Assembly (NCBI RefSeq): GCF_018691265.1
Contig: NW_024881296.1
Location: 6,231,427 to 6,295,426, forward strand
Direction: 5' to 3'
Length of the DNA: 64,000 bases
DNA from: Tyto alba
Taxonomy: Eukaryota; Chordata; Aves; Strigiformes; Tytonidae
Below the pieces are notes generated by a model. The model did not search any database and was not told where the DNA came from. It saw only the letters and a list, made by a program, of their open reading frames with translations. This document shows, in pieces, positions 45,259-60,077 of the stretch. The translations under genes were made by a program, and so were the position numbers. The first letter of the stretch is position 1; every line of letters starts with the position of its first letter.

Positions 45259-48200
45259 GTGAGAAGAAGGGGGAGAAGGCTGTAGCGTAGCCATGCTACT
45301 GTCTCCTAGGCACATCAGCAGGAGCAATGCCACTGCAAGCCACCCAGTTAGTCCCTTCTTATAGGAACAGGGCTTCTCGCACTGCAGCTGAACTTGAGAA
45401 ACCATCTTTTTATAGACTCTTGTTTTGGGCTGGGAAATACTGAGGCGAATTCTCAGCTGCTGTATATTAGCACCGCTGCATGGTCTTCTGTTACACCAGC
45501 TGGGGGCTAGGCCCTTATCAGAGTTTATTTAAAGAAATGGACATGAACTTTGAGAGCAGTCACACTGCTGGAATAGGCAGCGGAGTGACAAAAGATGTGG
45601 CTAGAAATGTGTTATGGTCTCTCTTCTCTGCTGAAGTACACACAGATGATACAGGTATCCATCAGTGATCTCTGAATCATCAGGAACCTCTGCACGCTGT
45701 CACCAGAAACACACATCTGCAAAAGCCGTTTGCCCCAGGGAATTCAGTAGGTCCAAATGCTATTATATGTGTGTGCATTAGGCTCCCCACGGTGTGACAT
45801 GTGGGCTTACGTGCTTGCAACACATGCTTATGCACATGTGCATCCTGTTTCATATACCCACCCAGCCTGGATCTGCAAGGATTCCCAGCTTCACAGAAGT
45901 ATAATTCCACTGAAATTAGAGAGCAGAAGCATTTACAATGGGTTCTCTAGGATGTCTTGATCCCGAACAAAACTTCTTCAGGCTCTTCAAAACATTTTCT
46001 GGCTGAATATATCACCTGGTCTCTGCTCTCCTTTTCCTCTAGCACAAGCACATGCATAACTTCTTGGCGACTTTGCTATAAAAGTCCTGCCACCCCTCCC
46101 CAGGAAGTCTAGACTCTGCAGAGATGGAATGTGCCTTATTGATCTGTCAAGCCATTATATCTGGCCATTAGATTCACACGTACTCTTCTGAGATTAGCTA
46201 AATCGCTCTGCAAACTGTTAATAGGCAATTTCACAGACCCAGCTGTCCAAAGATAACAAGAAAAGTTCGGAAAACAGAGTTCAGGTAACTGATCTGTGAC
46301 TGCTGAGGGCTTGTAAAGCTTTCAAAATGGGCTATGAGTGAAGGCAATTGGTGAACAGCAGAGGCAACCCAGATCTCCCAGGGTTATAGTCCTTACACCT
46401 CTTCTGTTGATTATGTGTCACTCAGTGCAATAACTTGGTATTAGTTGCTTGACCTTTGTTCTTTGGCCAAAGCCAGGGGGTAAGTCCAGCAGGAACTGTC
46501 CTGTACCTCCACATGAAATTGTTGGATAAAAATGCATGAGGAGTTGCAGGGCTGAGCAAAATAACTTCACTTCCTGTGGTGAAGCCTGGAGGCTGAATTT
46601 CAGAGAATGACTGACATTTCCAGCAGCTCTCTGGGATCTCTGGGGATCCCTGGAAGCAAAAGTGTGCTGAGCCATATGCTTCTCCAGGAAGCGACCCAGG
46701 TCATGGTCTGTTAAAGAGCGAAGCATTGTCCATTGTGATTACCTATGCTCTCAGCTGCACTTTGGAAACCGCCAGAAGTGCAAATGTCAAACCTGAGTGC
46801 TGATGGGGAAACAGATGCCTCTCCCCATTTAAATATGAGTTCATGGCCCCTTTGGGAGAGCAATATGTGAATCTCTGAGCAACACATGCATCCAGAGATG
46901 GGCTCTGAACTAGGATCTTGCTCTCTGCAGACAGCTCTGAGCGGGACCTCCTGCAGATGGCAAGGAGCAGCAGAAACCCCAGCCTGCCCAGGCTAGACAC
47001 CCCATGACCACCGCCAGGCCAGGGTGACTTTGGGGCCATGTATGGAGTCAGCAAGCTGTGCCTGTGCTACAGTGCAAAGCTGTGCCCACAGCTGGTGCAG
47101 ATGCACGAAGTTTATGTATGAACTACCCGGGAGTCACAGCAATGTGGAGTTCAGTGATAGCCAAGCACCAGAAAGTTTCTGCGTGGGTTTTGCAGCCGAC
47201 TTGGTGCCACGCTGCCAGGAATGGGAGTGCCCGAGCTACCTAATTTCACTCCAGCTGAGAATGTGTATACGAAATACAGCAATGCCTTTCAGACATACCC
47301 CATTGCCTGCCTGTGTGCTGCAGTGCCCATGCTGCTAATTTCTCCTCTGGGGTCAAAGGGGTAGCAAACACTCTTGCTTACGACACAGATTCATAGATCT
47401 AAAGAATCTGCCAAGCCTAAACTGAAGTCCAGGCTTGCATAGCTCCATCTACCTTTTTATTCTCCGGGGAAGGCTGTCTGCCTCTAACTGTCATTGCCTC
47501 TGGAGAGCTGCCAAAACATATTTCTTGGCAAGGACTGGGTCTTCCCACCAAAAGGTCGTTATCTTTTCATCAGAATAAAGGGAAGCACAAACCTCCCCAA
47601 TTCCTTGACAAATAAACAGGCCTCCCTCAGAGACTTACTCATCCCAAGGCCAGAAAGGAAGGCAAATTAAAATCTGTGAAAGATTTTTTTTCTCTAATTT
47701 ATAGGACAATTTAGCTCTCAGGTCTCCTTTCCTCATCAGCAGAAGCTCAGAAGAATGGTTAAAGCAAAGGAGAAGGTTGTCTAAGTGGCAGCACAGCCTC
47801 TATGTTGTCCTGTCTTTTGTACCTTGTTCATGCTTCTGGGGTCAGGCTGACCTCTGCAATTGCCCCTTTAGGTCAAATGGGGAGGTACCACTAGATGTTA
47901 TTTTTTTCCCTGTTTGCTTTGTAATGTGAGGCCTGGCCAATTTCCAAAGCTCATCTGGGAGTTTTACAGCAGGGACTGAGGACACTGGGGGTGCCTGCAA
48001 TTGCTACTGCTCTCTTCCTGTGGCACACAAAAGCCGTGGCTTTTGTTCTTTGCTGTTGGTCTCAAGCTTGTTACAGGGCCCTGGGGAGCATTTTGTGGCC
48101 ACGGGCTGTGGGGTGGATACTCTGGAGACCTGTCTGAACTAACCATCTGCCTGTGTTTGTGGTAGACTGAGCCTATCCTGGGACCCTTCTAATTCCAGCT

Positions 48201-49630
48201 GCTGTCTGGCATGACTCCTGGTGTAATGCAGACCACAGCATTTCACCCAGTAATTCCCACCAGAAGGAACTACTCTTCTTTACTTTAACAATGATCATAC
48301 AGAGCCCCAGCATAAGGATTGCAAGTGCTTCCTTGCACTAAGTATTTTTGCTCCTTCCCTTATTCATTAAGGGGATGAGAAGTACAGGGTAATGGAGATC
48401 AGCATCTCTCCCACTGCCTGGAGGAAATCAAGGTAGAAGCGAAGCCCTCCTGGTCAAGGGGAGAGGGCTGGTCTGTGCCAAGGGTCGCAGGAGACTGGTG
48501 GAGTTATTCAGTACAGATAACCCTAAATATTGTATGTGGCATCCCAGACGGGTTATTTACACCATCATTGCATGCACATCTGCTGGAACTTGGTGGGCCA
48601 GGTGCTAAGGCCCAGTTTTCCCACCTGCTGGGAGCTCTGTAGACTCACTGACTTCTGCATGGGGCACAGGAGCCTGTGGTCAGTGGTGTAAATTTTGCTC
48701 CCTCCAGTTCAGCTGTACTTCCTCCAGCCTCCTCATATCTAGCCTTCCCCAGGAACTGAGGGCTTAGAAACCGGGGCAGGTGAATCCCTGCCAAGCAGAG
48801 ATCCAGCAAGTGCTATTTAATGCCTCACTATACCCGCTCTAGCCTTCCTTCCTCCTCTGCCCTTCAGTTCCTGCTCCCTGTGAAGACATGGAGGCTGTGC
48901 AGGCTGCCCATCCCACACAGCTCATCCCCGGGTCCCTCTCACACGTATTGGCAGGATCTGACATCTCCCCTCTGGGGGCTTTCCCCTGTGGGCAGCAGAA
49001 GGGTAGAAGAGCAGCATGTGGTGGTGTTCGGACCGGAACTGGCAACAACAAAACGCAGGGGAATTCAGAATTAGGGAGCTGCAGCTCTGATCTTAACTGT
49101 CCCTAGCAGGTGTCGCTGCATTAGCTGGATCCTCCTATTTTTAGAGCTGCTTTTTCATTTCCTGTGTTGTTTGAGTTCCAGCACTGCCACTGAGAGGTAA
49201 GACCACAGGCTGCGGCTCCTGCTGAAAATCAGGAATTGTCCCTGGAGCAGCCATGAACTGTTATCTACAGCTAGTATCCATCACTGACTTGTCACAGTTA
49301 CACCAGCTGACAGTCTTGCCTGGCAGCCTGGGTCTGAACCCATGATAGGAGGCTAGGAGTTAAGGGCTGCCCATTTTGTTGGAGAGAGAGCTGAGACTGC
49401 AGCCGGGACTGACTCCACTCCTACATGCCCAGGCACCTAGGACAAGGTGAAAGTGGCAAAGGACACCCTTGTCCTGAGCTTGTTGTTGGATGGGGCTTGC
49501 CTGAACTGAAGGATCAAAACCAGCTGAGTAACATCAGTACAAAATAGTCAACTGTGCATGGGAGGATAAGGAACTTCGGCCACTGTTATGTGAACAGAGG
49601 ATAGGTAAGAATAGGGAGAAAGGCAGAATA
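45259..49630. other. Non-coding DNA, nothing recognised
   Basis: No gene recognised. Composition is mixed, with no named repeat. Open frames stay at or below 104 codons. Confidence 0.5.
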
Positions 49631-49631
49631 C

Positions 49632-49656
49632 TTTGTTTGTTTGTTTGTTTGTTTTT
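49632..49656 (+). repeat. (TTTG)n microsatellite
   Basis: About six TTTG units. Confidence 0.9.
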
Positions 49657-52600
49657 CCAAATTTGACCCCTCAGATGTCTTTGTGTGACAACAGATGTCT
49701 TTGGTGGGAGTGATAGGTGTGTTTTTGTGAGAAAAAATTGCATCATTAGGCATCGTAAAGGCTGATAAAAATTTACCATTGTCCAGATAAACAATAAAAA
49801 TCCCAGATGTTTCAAGAGAGATATGTATTTATACAAATTGAGGGTGAGGCCTTATTCTGCAGAAGCAAGTTCTGTTCTCACTCAGCCCAGAGATATTTGG
49901 GAGTCAGTGTGTTACTTCACATATCTGTTTTTGTGAGAACAGATAATTTCATTATCTGTCCTTTCAGGGAAGGTGCTGGAGGTATGGTGATCAGTTCTCT
50001 CCCTCATGGTGGTTTCTGTCATCTCCATTGGAGTTGGAGATACCAATGCTCCTGACACAGGCTGAGAACCAAGGACACACTGACTTATCTACACAGATTT
50101 GATCAGGAAAGAATTTTGAAAAGCAGTGGATCTTGGGACTTGCTAGGCCAGCTGTTGAGAAAGTGTGAGACAAGACACTTTACAGATGCAAGCCCAGCCC
50201 CCTACCAGGACATCATTACTCTTACAGGGACATGGATGCTCCACGGACCCTATACCTCCACTCCTGCCTCAGCAGAAAGGACAGCTAGCCACGTGGTGAG
50301 ATGTACCGGCTCCTTCTGACTCCCCCTGGACTCTGTCTCCATGTTGTGGCCCTTGGTGGTCAGGAAACCATGCTCCACAGTCCCCCAGCAGACATCTGCA
50401 TTGCCTCTTGTAGGACCATTGCAAAAGCCCTTCAGAAAATGAAGATGCCAAAATAGAGAGGCATGAACGCTCGTGCTGCCAAAGTACAAATGGCATCCTA
50501 GTGCCATACTGCTCTTTTTCTGATTTTCTTTCTGGAGTGGTTGCAGATGCTGGAAAACAGAAAGATGTTCTCTTTGGGGAGGTGCCTACAGACATCCCAC
50601 AAAGCAACTGCTGGGAAGCAGTGGGAGGCAGGATGCTGCGCAATCAACCCTTGATACCAACCCACGGTGCACTTAGACATAAACACTGGATGTGTCCTCT
50701 GGTGAATTCAACAAAAACACCATTATGTGCTCACATATGATCTACATCAAATCCAGGAGACCTGGCAGGACATAGGACTGGAATTAATAATTGTGGATCC
50801 CCCACCTTGAAAGACTGCATAATAGTGGTAGCTTGGGGAACCTGACTGGTTAGAGAAATTTTTGTGCAATGGTTGTGTTCTCAGTAAAATTATTAGCTAT
50901 AATTAAACAACACTAGATTTATTAATTAAATGGCTTTGTTCACATGATCCTTTCACTGATTTGGGGAAGGATTTTCAAAAGTGTTTAGCCTTGCCCTAAC
51001 TCTGCTCTCACAAAAGGTAGTCTGGAGTTCTATCAGCACTTCAAGTAGAGCAAAAGCCTTTTGAGAACTTACCTTCAGTCTGAGACCGTTTAGCTGATAT
51101 GATGGGAAAATGCAATGGATCTTGGATCACAGTGCAACCCATGGGATATTTGCAGCTGCACAGGCTCTATCTGCTTTCTCTACATGAAGCAAAGTCAGCT
51201 TTGGGGCACAGCTAGGCAGGAGAGCCCTAGGAAACAGAAGAGGTGTACAGGAGGATGGAGGTTTTTGTAGCTGGGGTGCTTCCTGGGGAGCCAGTGCCTC
51301 AGGAAGGGGACATGGGACGGACGCTCCAGCTCTGTGTGCTGTATGAAAAGTGTGCCAGGGTGTGTATGACATGAAAGATCTCTTCATGCCTGCATCCTGT
51401 CCCTCTTCCAGTTTGCTTAATCCTGTCCTGGCTTTTCAAAATGTCACCTGCCATCTCAGTCAATGCACAGTCCTTCCTCACTTCCTATCCCAAACTGTTC
51501 CAGAGCTTTGCTATCCCCCAGTAAAGTGACACTGTAGTTCATCCCAAAGATGTGGAGGAACTTTCTTCCCTGTCATTTCTTCCATGAGCAAAAGGTCAAA
51601 GCTATCACTTCTGTGCCTGGGTAGGAAGGACAGTTGTGAGTTGAGTCATCCCACAGGCGTGTACAGCGCAGGGTGTCCTACAGATCTGCTATTGTTTCGG
51701 GAGGGCAGTGAAATCCAGCCCAGCAACCTCAGACCTGATGCAGCTTTTCTAGTGTTGCTGATATTTAAGATAAATTATTATTATTTCAGAAAAGAGGAGG
51801 TGATTTCTACTCTCTCTGTTTGTCAGGAAGGCTGACATTAAAAAGCTAGAGGTGACTAGGAATTGTTTCTGAACTGGGAGAGGTTTTTCAAAATTACGGC
51901 TGAATTATTCTCTGCCCTGCATGCCATGTTGTGGCACCCCATTGAATTCACTATTTTTCAGGGTCGAATCTGGCCTGACAGCCTTCCCACAAAGGCTATG
52001 GAGAAAACAGAGTTGCCTCTTTTTTTTTAAGACTCTCTCACAATAAAGGATCTTGATGAAGTTAACAGCTGGCAAATGCAGAATGTGGAAAAGGAAATAC
52101 TGCTTCAGGCAGCGCTGTCATTGTAACCCTTGGAATTCAGGGCTGCAGGAGGCTCTTGCAGCTAGAAGTTTTTTCAAGGACAACAGCGCAACAAATGCGA
52201 CAGTCAGTAACAAAAGCTGAGAGGAAAGCAAGAGCCAGCAGGGGACAGAGAAGAATGGCCTTCTAAACATGGCATTGAGTGATCAGATGGGTTATCTTTC
52301 CCTAAACTATTCAGGAATCCTCTGGGAATGGGAGGCAATGCAAAATCAACAATTATAGTTTTGGATTATGTAGCTGGTCAAAACCTGGAGAGCTTGCCTC
52401 TCCAGAGCCAAAAACAGAACATGCGCCAATTTCTGATCCTTTTTATATTTTGATAGAGACTTCCATCACACATGCAACTGATCCTACACGGTCACACCCT
52501 CTGACAATGTATGTCCTCATACTTTGAGTTATATCAGCTAAATATGCAGCTTGCTTTAATTTTTTCTGCTTCCGTAATGAAGCAAGGCTTATGTGATTGC

Positions 52601-55600
52601 ATTTCTCTCTACGCATTTGTCTTTCAAACTTTTCCCCTTCCCACAAGAAACTTGGAGCCTGTTGACTAACATAGCCAAATTTGACGTAGGGGTGGAGATC
52701 AAAAAGGCGTTTCCTTCCTTCAAGTTTTGTGGAAACTGACCGTTACTCAGAAGGTGCCTCTGGCAAAGAAAAAGCTGCAGCGTGATTACAGTGTTATCTG
52801 TTCAGTTCTGCCTGCCGAGTGGATGTGGTCAGGGTCCATCCGGTCAGCATGTGGTGTGGGATCAACCAGGGCCCTTGTCCCGTGGCTTCTCCGTGGTTCA
52901 CGTACACACAAGATGCTGCAGAGGAGCTTGGGCTCGGGTGTGTGAGCGTGGAGGGGGAATGGAAGCATTTTGGAGGTGGCAAAGATCAAAGAGAACTTGA
53001 CAGAGGAGTTACTGCAGTGAAAAATATGGCCACAAGGTATTAGCCTGTAGGGAACTGGATTATGTCAGTTCTGCTGTTCACAGAGCAACTTGCTTTGTCT
53101 TCAGGATAACACAGCTCGCAGAAAAATATTCCCTCCACAGCATAGTTTGTTTGTTTCCTAACATGTACACAACTCTTGATACCAAAGGGACATTTGTATG
53201 AGTGTCATAATCTTTGTCCTTTGCAGAGTTGTATCTAATCACAAAGACCCAACATAATGGCAGATGTGTGGAATGAATGGAACATCATTTCAGCATACTG
53301 GTAATTTGAGCTGCTGTTGCTTCTGCCTATTTGAGTGCCATTCTGACATACAGGTTAATTCTGATTTGAAATTTGCTTCTCATCTATGTAATGCATTGAT
53401 TTTTGTGAAATTATCCCTGTATTACACCAGGGACTCAGGCTCAGTATTCAGGCCTCTCACTTGAAACTCTACTCAGTAGAAACCATGTGTAAATTCAACT
53501 GAATCCTTGGGCTGTCGCCTTGGGTCAGTAGTTGTTGCCTGCATAAAAAGTAGGCAGGAGGCATTCACTTTCTGAGTAGGTAACATTTTGTGTTCACCAT
53601 AGGCAGATGCAAATAGGTCACAGCAGGCTGAGATCAGAATCTGGTCTGATATCTTTAATAAATACACAATTGCCATTTTGTAGGAGGCATCACATAGCAT
53701 TATGCCAGGAACAAGAAACGTGCATTAAGTGTCCAACACCTTAGATCAGCTATTTGTTGGAACTCAGTCACCAAATTCAGTCCTTCTTTCTTGGGTAAGG
53801 GCACAGTTGGGCATTCCCAGGAGTTCTTCAGGATCACTAATCTCACTGGGATATGTGCATAACTGAGTTAGGTGCATGACCAACTTGGAGGTCTTGGAAG
53901 GCAGGTACTTCGTAGGTACACAGGAAGCCACAGCTCACTTGGCCTATGATGTTTCTCAGAAATTGCAGAAGAGATTGAACTTGCAAGCTTAAAGAAAGGA
54001 TGTTTCAGTTGTTACTCTCACTGCAAAATCCACATGTAAATTCTTTGTATTTCTTAAAGGAGGCTATTTCTTGCCTAAAAATGAAGAACTGAGTAGGATT
54101 TTGGATGCACCACTGTCATGTAACACAGTGGGGCACAGAGAAAGGCTAGCTAGTCCATGGCACAACACAGTAGATCAGTGGGGGTCCTGGGAGCAGCATA
54201 ATCCAGTGGTCTTCCAGTTTGTTATGTCTTGCTTTGCAACATGACTGTTTTGGTCCAAGTGCAGGTGTGCACTGGCACAGCCATAGCGCTTGCTCAGGGA
54301 CCTGGTGTGGCTTTCCTGAGAGCATGCAAGGGAGGAAGGGGAGGAAGAAGGCAGCTCTTCCAGACCTTAAGCTGTCACTGTACACTGTGGATCGCACCAC
54401 TTGGCTGAGAGACAACAAAAAGTAATATACACAGCACTTAACTGCCTGAAACATGGCTTGTGTTGAGTGCTCTGCTGTGCATCCCAGCAGCATGAGAGTT
54501 GCCAGGTAGCCTGTAATTGTAAAAATTTGAGGTTTTTGTAGGAACCAGATAGAAATGGGTAATTACTTACAGAAGGTGATCATAATTGCCTTTGCTAACA
54601 AGTAAGGGCAGAAACTGTTGCCTCTAGCTCCACTTTAAAAGGACAAAGCAAAGAGCAGTTGGCAGGAGGAAGAGGTGGAGCCTGCCAGAGGAATTTCCCA
54701 TAAAGAAGAGGTGTTCAGTATTTGACAGGGTAATTGAATGTTTAGAGGAACAGGCTGACATGAGAATACATTTTCTTTTGTGTGGCTCAGGAAGATCAAT
54801 CTTTGAAAACAAGAGAAGAGGCAGGATGGAGAACTGGTAGGAGCTGGCCCAGGAATATTTTGTAGCCAAAGCTCTCCTTTGGATTTTGGGTGCCACCTCT
54901 TCCTGAGGGGCCAAGATGCCCACCCAGAGTTCTCTGACAAAGATGTCCAGGGCTCAGGACAAGGTGTCTTTTTATATCTTGATAATAAAATAAAATGAAC
55001 ATTGATGACCCTTTTCATAATGTTCCCTCCCAGCCTGCCTCCATTATGTCCCATCCAGTAGTCTTTGTTTTGAGAGATTTAGTGTCTTTGAATCCCTCAA
55101 TCCTGTTGAACAATGAGATGTTCTGTGTCCTTTCCTTCACATGGTCTCCAAAGGGCCTTACAATCTGGTGTGCAGCCACCCTCGTTGTTACTAAAGCACG
55201 GAGTGAAAGAAGCACGTGTGAGAGGAGATGGTGAATTTTGCACACAGAAAGGGCATGGAGTCGGCAGAGGTGGCCTCCCTGAGGTCACCTGGGGAGTGGT
55301 GGAGCTGGACTTCTCGGGACACTTCTGTTCCCTTCAGGCAAGAAGGTAAGCTTTGTATTTGAAGCTTCCCATAATGGGGCGGTTTTAAGTTATGATCTTG
55401 TCCAACTCCCTGCTCCCCTTCTGTCTTGGTACCCCTTTATCTCATGTTTTGTGGATTAAGGGATATCGCTAAGTCCTCTTCCTGGCATTTAGATAAAATG
55501 CTCCAGATTTGTCTCTTTCAAATGTTCTGTCATCTCATAGATCAGGCAGTGCAGATTATTTACATGAAGAGTCTGCTAGCCTTGGAGAGAGGTTATGTCT

Positions 55601-56380
55601 TGCCAACATGCATTTGTTTTGAATTTTTCATGGAGGGGGAACTGTATTGTCAACCCATTAATTGTCACAAAGTTAATGTCTTTGGATCTAGAGGCCACAG
55701 GCTTAAATTTCTGGAAATGGGTTTTACTGCAGACTATCACATGAGGACACTGTGACAATCTGGTTGAGGCATAAGAAGATAAATCCTATTAGCTTAAATT
55801 GCCAATAGGAATTAAAGCTCTCTTTCCTCTTACACAAATGCCTTGGAAGCAAACTGATCACTGTCCAGGTCTATCAGACCATGAAACTAGATTAGCAAAC
55901 TGGTGCCTCTGTTGCCAAATGACAGAACAGCTGAGGGGCGGCTGTACGTGTATGAAGAGAGAGGGAGGGGAGGTTATGTAAATATGTGGCAAATAAGTCA
56001 CTTTATAGAATATAATTTGATAAGACTGAAGGTATAGCAGCACTACCAGCTGAATACAAACTCTCCTTCCACCGTGGCAAAGGACACATTCAATGTCATG
56101 GCCAAGAGAACCACCTCATGGATGAACAGCATCCAAAAATTTGTCTTCACAGCTATAGGCTCGTGTACAGTACTGAGGCACTTCCTTTTAGTGTGCAAGA
56201 AGAAGAATGTAAACCCTTTCCTGACAGGTACGTGGCATACATACTTTGAAACAGCTGGCTTTTTATTAGAGTTTAGGAAACAAACTAAGCTAGAGAGAGG
56301 AAGAAGAATGGTGATTGATGGGTTATATGTCTAGTGTTAGCCACATCACAAATATGACTTGGTAGTGGTCTGAATTATTG
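49657..56380. other. Non-coding DNA, nothing recognised
   Basis: Many short overlapping open frames on both strands (maximum 139 codons at 54635-55054), none with a recognisable domain. A good donor-like AAG|GTAAGC lies at 55346-55351 without a convincing partner acceptor. Confidence 0.5.
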
Positions 56381-56384
56381 TTAG

Positions 56385-56440
56385 GGCTATGGGAGCAGGG
56401 CTCTCTGGTGCTAGGTGCTGTGTAAGCAAAACAAACCATG
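56385..56440 (+). mobile_element. Old amniote interspersed-repeat fragment (MIR/L3-like), second copy
   Basis: Sequence around GGTGCTAGGTGCTGTGTAAGC shares the GTGCTAGG core seen at 43655-43675. Diverged and short. Confidence 0.4.
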
Positions 56441-59301
56441 GGTGTCTGGGCCAACATATGTCCTGGTTTAATCCTGTACACCCTAATGGATGCTTCAAGA
56501 TGATAGCTGGCTGGTGGCTTATGTGGAAGAAATGACAACTTGCATACCCTTGAAGGGGGACAGGTATCTAGTATTCAGTTCTCCTGCCCCTGAATTAACA
56601 CTGTTTTGCAGAAAAGCTCAAGACAAAATCTAGTCCTGTGGCACATTACATGTACTGTAATGATCCAGAGCCCTGTCTGTCCTCTCAGATGAAAAGGCTG
56701 GCCCCCCATCTGCTGGGACTGCAGTAGGTCATAGGCTTAGCAAGGGGGCAAGGACCAAACAGACTTTAACAGTCAGCTAGCTCCGCTTTGGTCCCTCTGT
56801 GGATCAGGCTAGGTCTAGAAATGTGGCCTAGTTAATGAAGCAATGTAGCCAAGTAATACAGTTGACTTTTTTTGCTAACTCTCCACATTAAGAGGTAGTG
56901 TTTGGGTAGCTGTGTATAATCAGCCAAGTAATAAGAAATTAATTTGTTGGGTAGATGCTCTGAGGTTAAAATCAACCTTTCCCAGGTTGTATTGATAATT
57001 AGGATATTCCTGGTGAATATGAGCAGAGTATTCACAAGAGGTCCATATTTCACTTTGCAAGGCAGAATTTTGCCCTATGCTCCTTATTATTCCTTCCTGT
57101 AAATTTACCATAAACCACAGATTTTGATGAAAAATTTAGCTCTTCTTCTTATCCTTTAAAAGGCACTGTCTTTGCATTGAAGCATACAGAATGTACATTA
57201 AGCTGGGTGAAAAGTCTTTAACAGTTTTAGTCCCTTAAATCAGCCAAGCAGTATGATTGGCAGATCACAGACATTTCTCCTTGGCAAGACAGTTTGCTTA
57301 CTTGATAATTCACCGGAGCTGGAATTTCCTTCCCTTCCAGGTCTCGCCCACAGCCCAACCTCACAGCCACAGCATGTGCCCTTAGCAAATGGAACTTTGC
57401 TCCTCATTTTGCTTCCGCCTTTTGATGTTTCTTATTGTGAGCCAAGAGTATCAACTCTTGGGTACACACAGAAATGGGGAAGATACTCAGAGAAAACTAT
57501 ACATAAAATTTAGCAGCCAAGACAACCATGTGTAGAATTACTAGTCAATACCATCTACAGAACAACCACAACCAACATAGTATTTACTGATTACCTCTTA
57601 TATGACAAGTCCCTAAGTAGTGTTAGTAAGATTTTCCAGCACAATAGTTATTAGCCTGTCTTTTTTTCTCCTTTTTTGTTTTGATTTGTTTCTGACCTCA
57701 TCCTGCCTTGAAGTAAGCCTTATTCACAGCTCTGGCAGCAATTCCTGCCCACAAGATTTGGGAAATCCACACTGTAATCTCAATATTGATTTGCCATTGA
57801 TGGTATTGCCTTAAAATGGATCTGAATTGGAACCCAAAATTTGAATCCCACATTACTGTGGGTAAATGCAGGTTCTGACTTTAATGCCAAACCAAATCTG
57901 TACTTCAGGACTTGACAAGAAAAAACAGTAATAGTAAATAATATCTCAAACACCAGGAACAATAATAACATCAATAAAAGGACGAAAAATAATCATACCC
58001 ATGCAGGAGAGCTCCTATGCTCATACAGAAAGTATTTATGAGTGCTTTTGAAACTCTGCATACGGAGACCTTTCATCTACAGTTGTAGTGCATCCAGTTT
58101 TGGTGTGCAACACAGCAACAGCAGGATTCCGGCACAATCTTTAGTGAGGAAAGCAAAAAATATCATCAAATAGTGTCACAATTGAAACAGAGGGGAACAT
58201 TCAAGAAACGTATAATTAACCCAGCTGGAATTTGGTCAGGATGTCCAGGTTAACACCTCATCCAGTTAGTGGTCTCTGTAGTAAATTGTTGAATATTGTT
58301 GTTTAAAAGTCAAATAATTTACTGAGCTCTTTTCATGTGTGGAATATACAAGAAGGTCAACTGCCTTTTTACCATCTGGTAGCAGAACCCTGGTGATTTA
58401 CCTGCCTGCTTGTGATTGTAGATAGGCAAGTGATGGATGACTTTGCTAGAAAGCTCTTTCTGTTAACTCATACAAGCCCAGAAGGAGCCTGATCACCCTG
58501 CTTTGTCGAAATATTAAAGGCTTTATCTACAGCTTGTGTAGATTGACAAAGTACCATAGATGTCAGTAGGACTCTGCTGATTTTTGCATGTTTTGGATAG
58601 ATCTCTAAATCAGAAAGCCTTTCATTACTCTTGCTTGGAAAAAAAAAGGGAAGACAAAAATATAAACCATTTTTACTAATTATTTATTAGAAAACATTTT
58701 ACTCTTACTTTCAAATTACCTTTCAAATCAAATCTAGGATTTGTGCATAGCCTGGATGGGAAGAAGCCTGGATGGGACGATGCCATGTTTACCCTAATTG
58801 CATTGCTGCCTGACACTGGTGGCTATAGGAAAGCCAACAGGAGAATTACAGAAACAGCAAGCAGAGTAGTAGATGGTCTTAAGTAGGATCAGAAAACTGA
58901 TTAGGGGCTAAATCTTCCCTCAGCCTAATGAACTGTGCACAGGGGAGACTGCCTGCATCTCCCTATCCTTTTCTGACTTCCTACAGCTCATGTCAGTTTA
59001 TGCACAGGCAAACCACACCAATTCAGTTGATCCTATAGAGCTGACCTTCCTCTGTTATAGAAGCATCTCTTTGATCAGCATATCTCTACTCTGAGAGACT
59101 GAGTGCTTTGTGTTGACTGACAAAAACTGGTTTTCAGTCTTGCTGGCAAGAAGCTAATATGGTTAGGGAAAAGCAAGGTGAGTTCACTCTGTTTTCTGCC
59201 TTATCAGCTAAACGGTCAGTCTGCAGTCACAGTGTTGAAGCTGCTGGAAACTGAAGATGCAGGAAGGGCATAGCACTGCTTAATTTCTTTCCTCTCCCCA
59301 G
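56441..59301. other. Non-coding DNA, nothing recognised
   Basis: No gene recognised. A 13-bp duplication (AGCCTGGATGGGA at 58749-58761 and 58765-58777) and a possible, very decayed CR1-like patch near 58080-58200 were noted. Confidence 0.45.
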
Positions 59302-59426
59302 GTTGAATTTGTAGGGCTGGCAATTAGAAAAATTGTCTTATGGCTTGAAACTTTGGCTTCAGTTTCATCCCAGACTTCAACAATCATGGTGCACAGCTGG
59401 GCTTCTCCACTGGGGTTGACTCAAAG
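59302..59426 (+). other. Candidate 125-bp exon (unproven)
   Basis: A strong acceptor (pyrimidine tract ending CTCTCCCCAG) ends at 59301, and AAAG|GTAATG follows 59426. Of three frames only one is open (41 codons plus two bases), starting Val-Glu-Phe-Val. No protein family is recognised. It may be a real exon of an unannotated transcript or chance. Confidence 0.3.
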
Positions 59427-60001
59427 GTAATGTGGAGAGGATGAGTATCAGACATACCAAGGGCAGTATTTCATAGCACAGCCCCCTCTAGATTGCTCTT
59501 GTTTTCCACAGATGTCCAGATCACCGGGGGGATGCTCTACCTCCACTGATTTACTGTCCTGGCAAATATCGTGGGGAGCACAATCTATGCTGTACGTTGC
59601 AACGAGGCTAACAGCAGCTGAATGAGGGTAATGTTTGCAGTCAAGACTTTCCTTTACAAACACTGAATCATGCTGTTGTGAAATGAGGGCGGAGTGATGA
59701 ATGACTCACTGTTGGCAGCACACACTGCCCTATCAGTAGGCTCTGTTCAGGGGAAGCGGGGCTGGTGTTTGATATCATCTCTGCTCTCCCAGCTCCCAGC
59801 ATGCTAATGAGTAACGGACACTGTGGCCTGTATTGATCTGTGATTTGCTTATTCACGAGGCTCTACACAAAGACGCACAGATTGCTGGAAGTCCTGTTAC
59901 TCACCAACACAAAGATGTTTCTTTGGGGATGTTTAAAAACATCTCTCTTGCTTGGCCATGATGTTTTCAGCTAGGATTGGTCTTTTTATTTTGTTGAGGG
60001 G
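59427..60001. other. Non-coding DNA, nothing recognised
   Basis: No gene or repeat identified. Confidence 0.5.
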
Positions 60002-60077
60002 TTTTTTTGTTTGTTTGTTTTTGTTTGTGTTTGTTTGTTTGTTTGTTTGTTTGTTTGTTTGTTTGTTTGTTTGTTTT
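60002..60077 (+). repeat. (TTTG)n microsatellite, long
   Basis: About 75 bp of TTTG units with minor interruptions. Likely polymorphic. Confidence 0.95.

Noticed and set aside
55334..55351. Acceptor-like CCCTTCAG followed 8 bases later by AAG|GTAAGC
   Set aside because: The implied exon would be only 8 bp. No alternative upstream acceptor was convincing.
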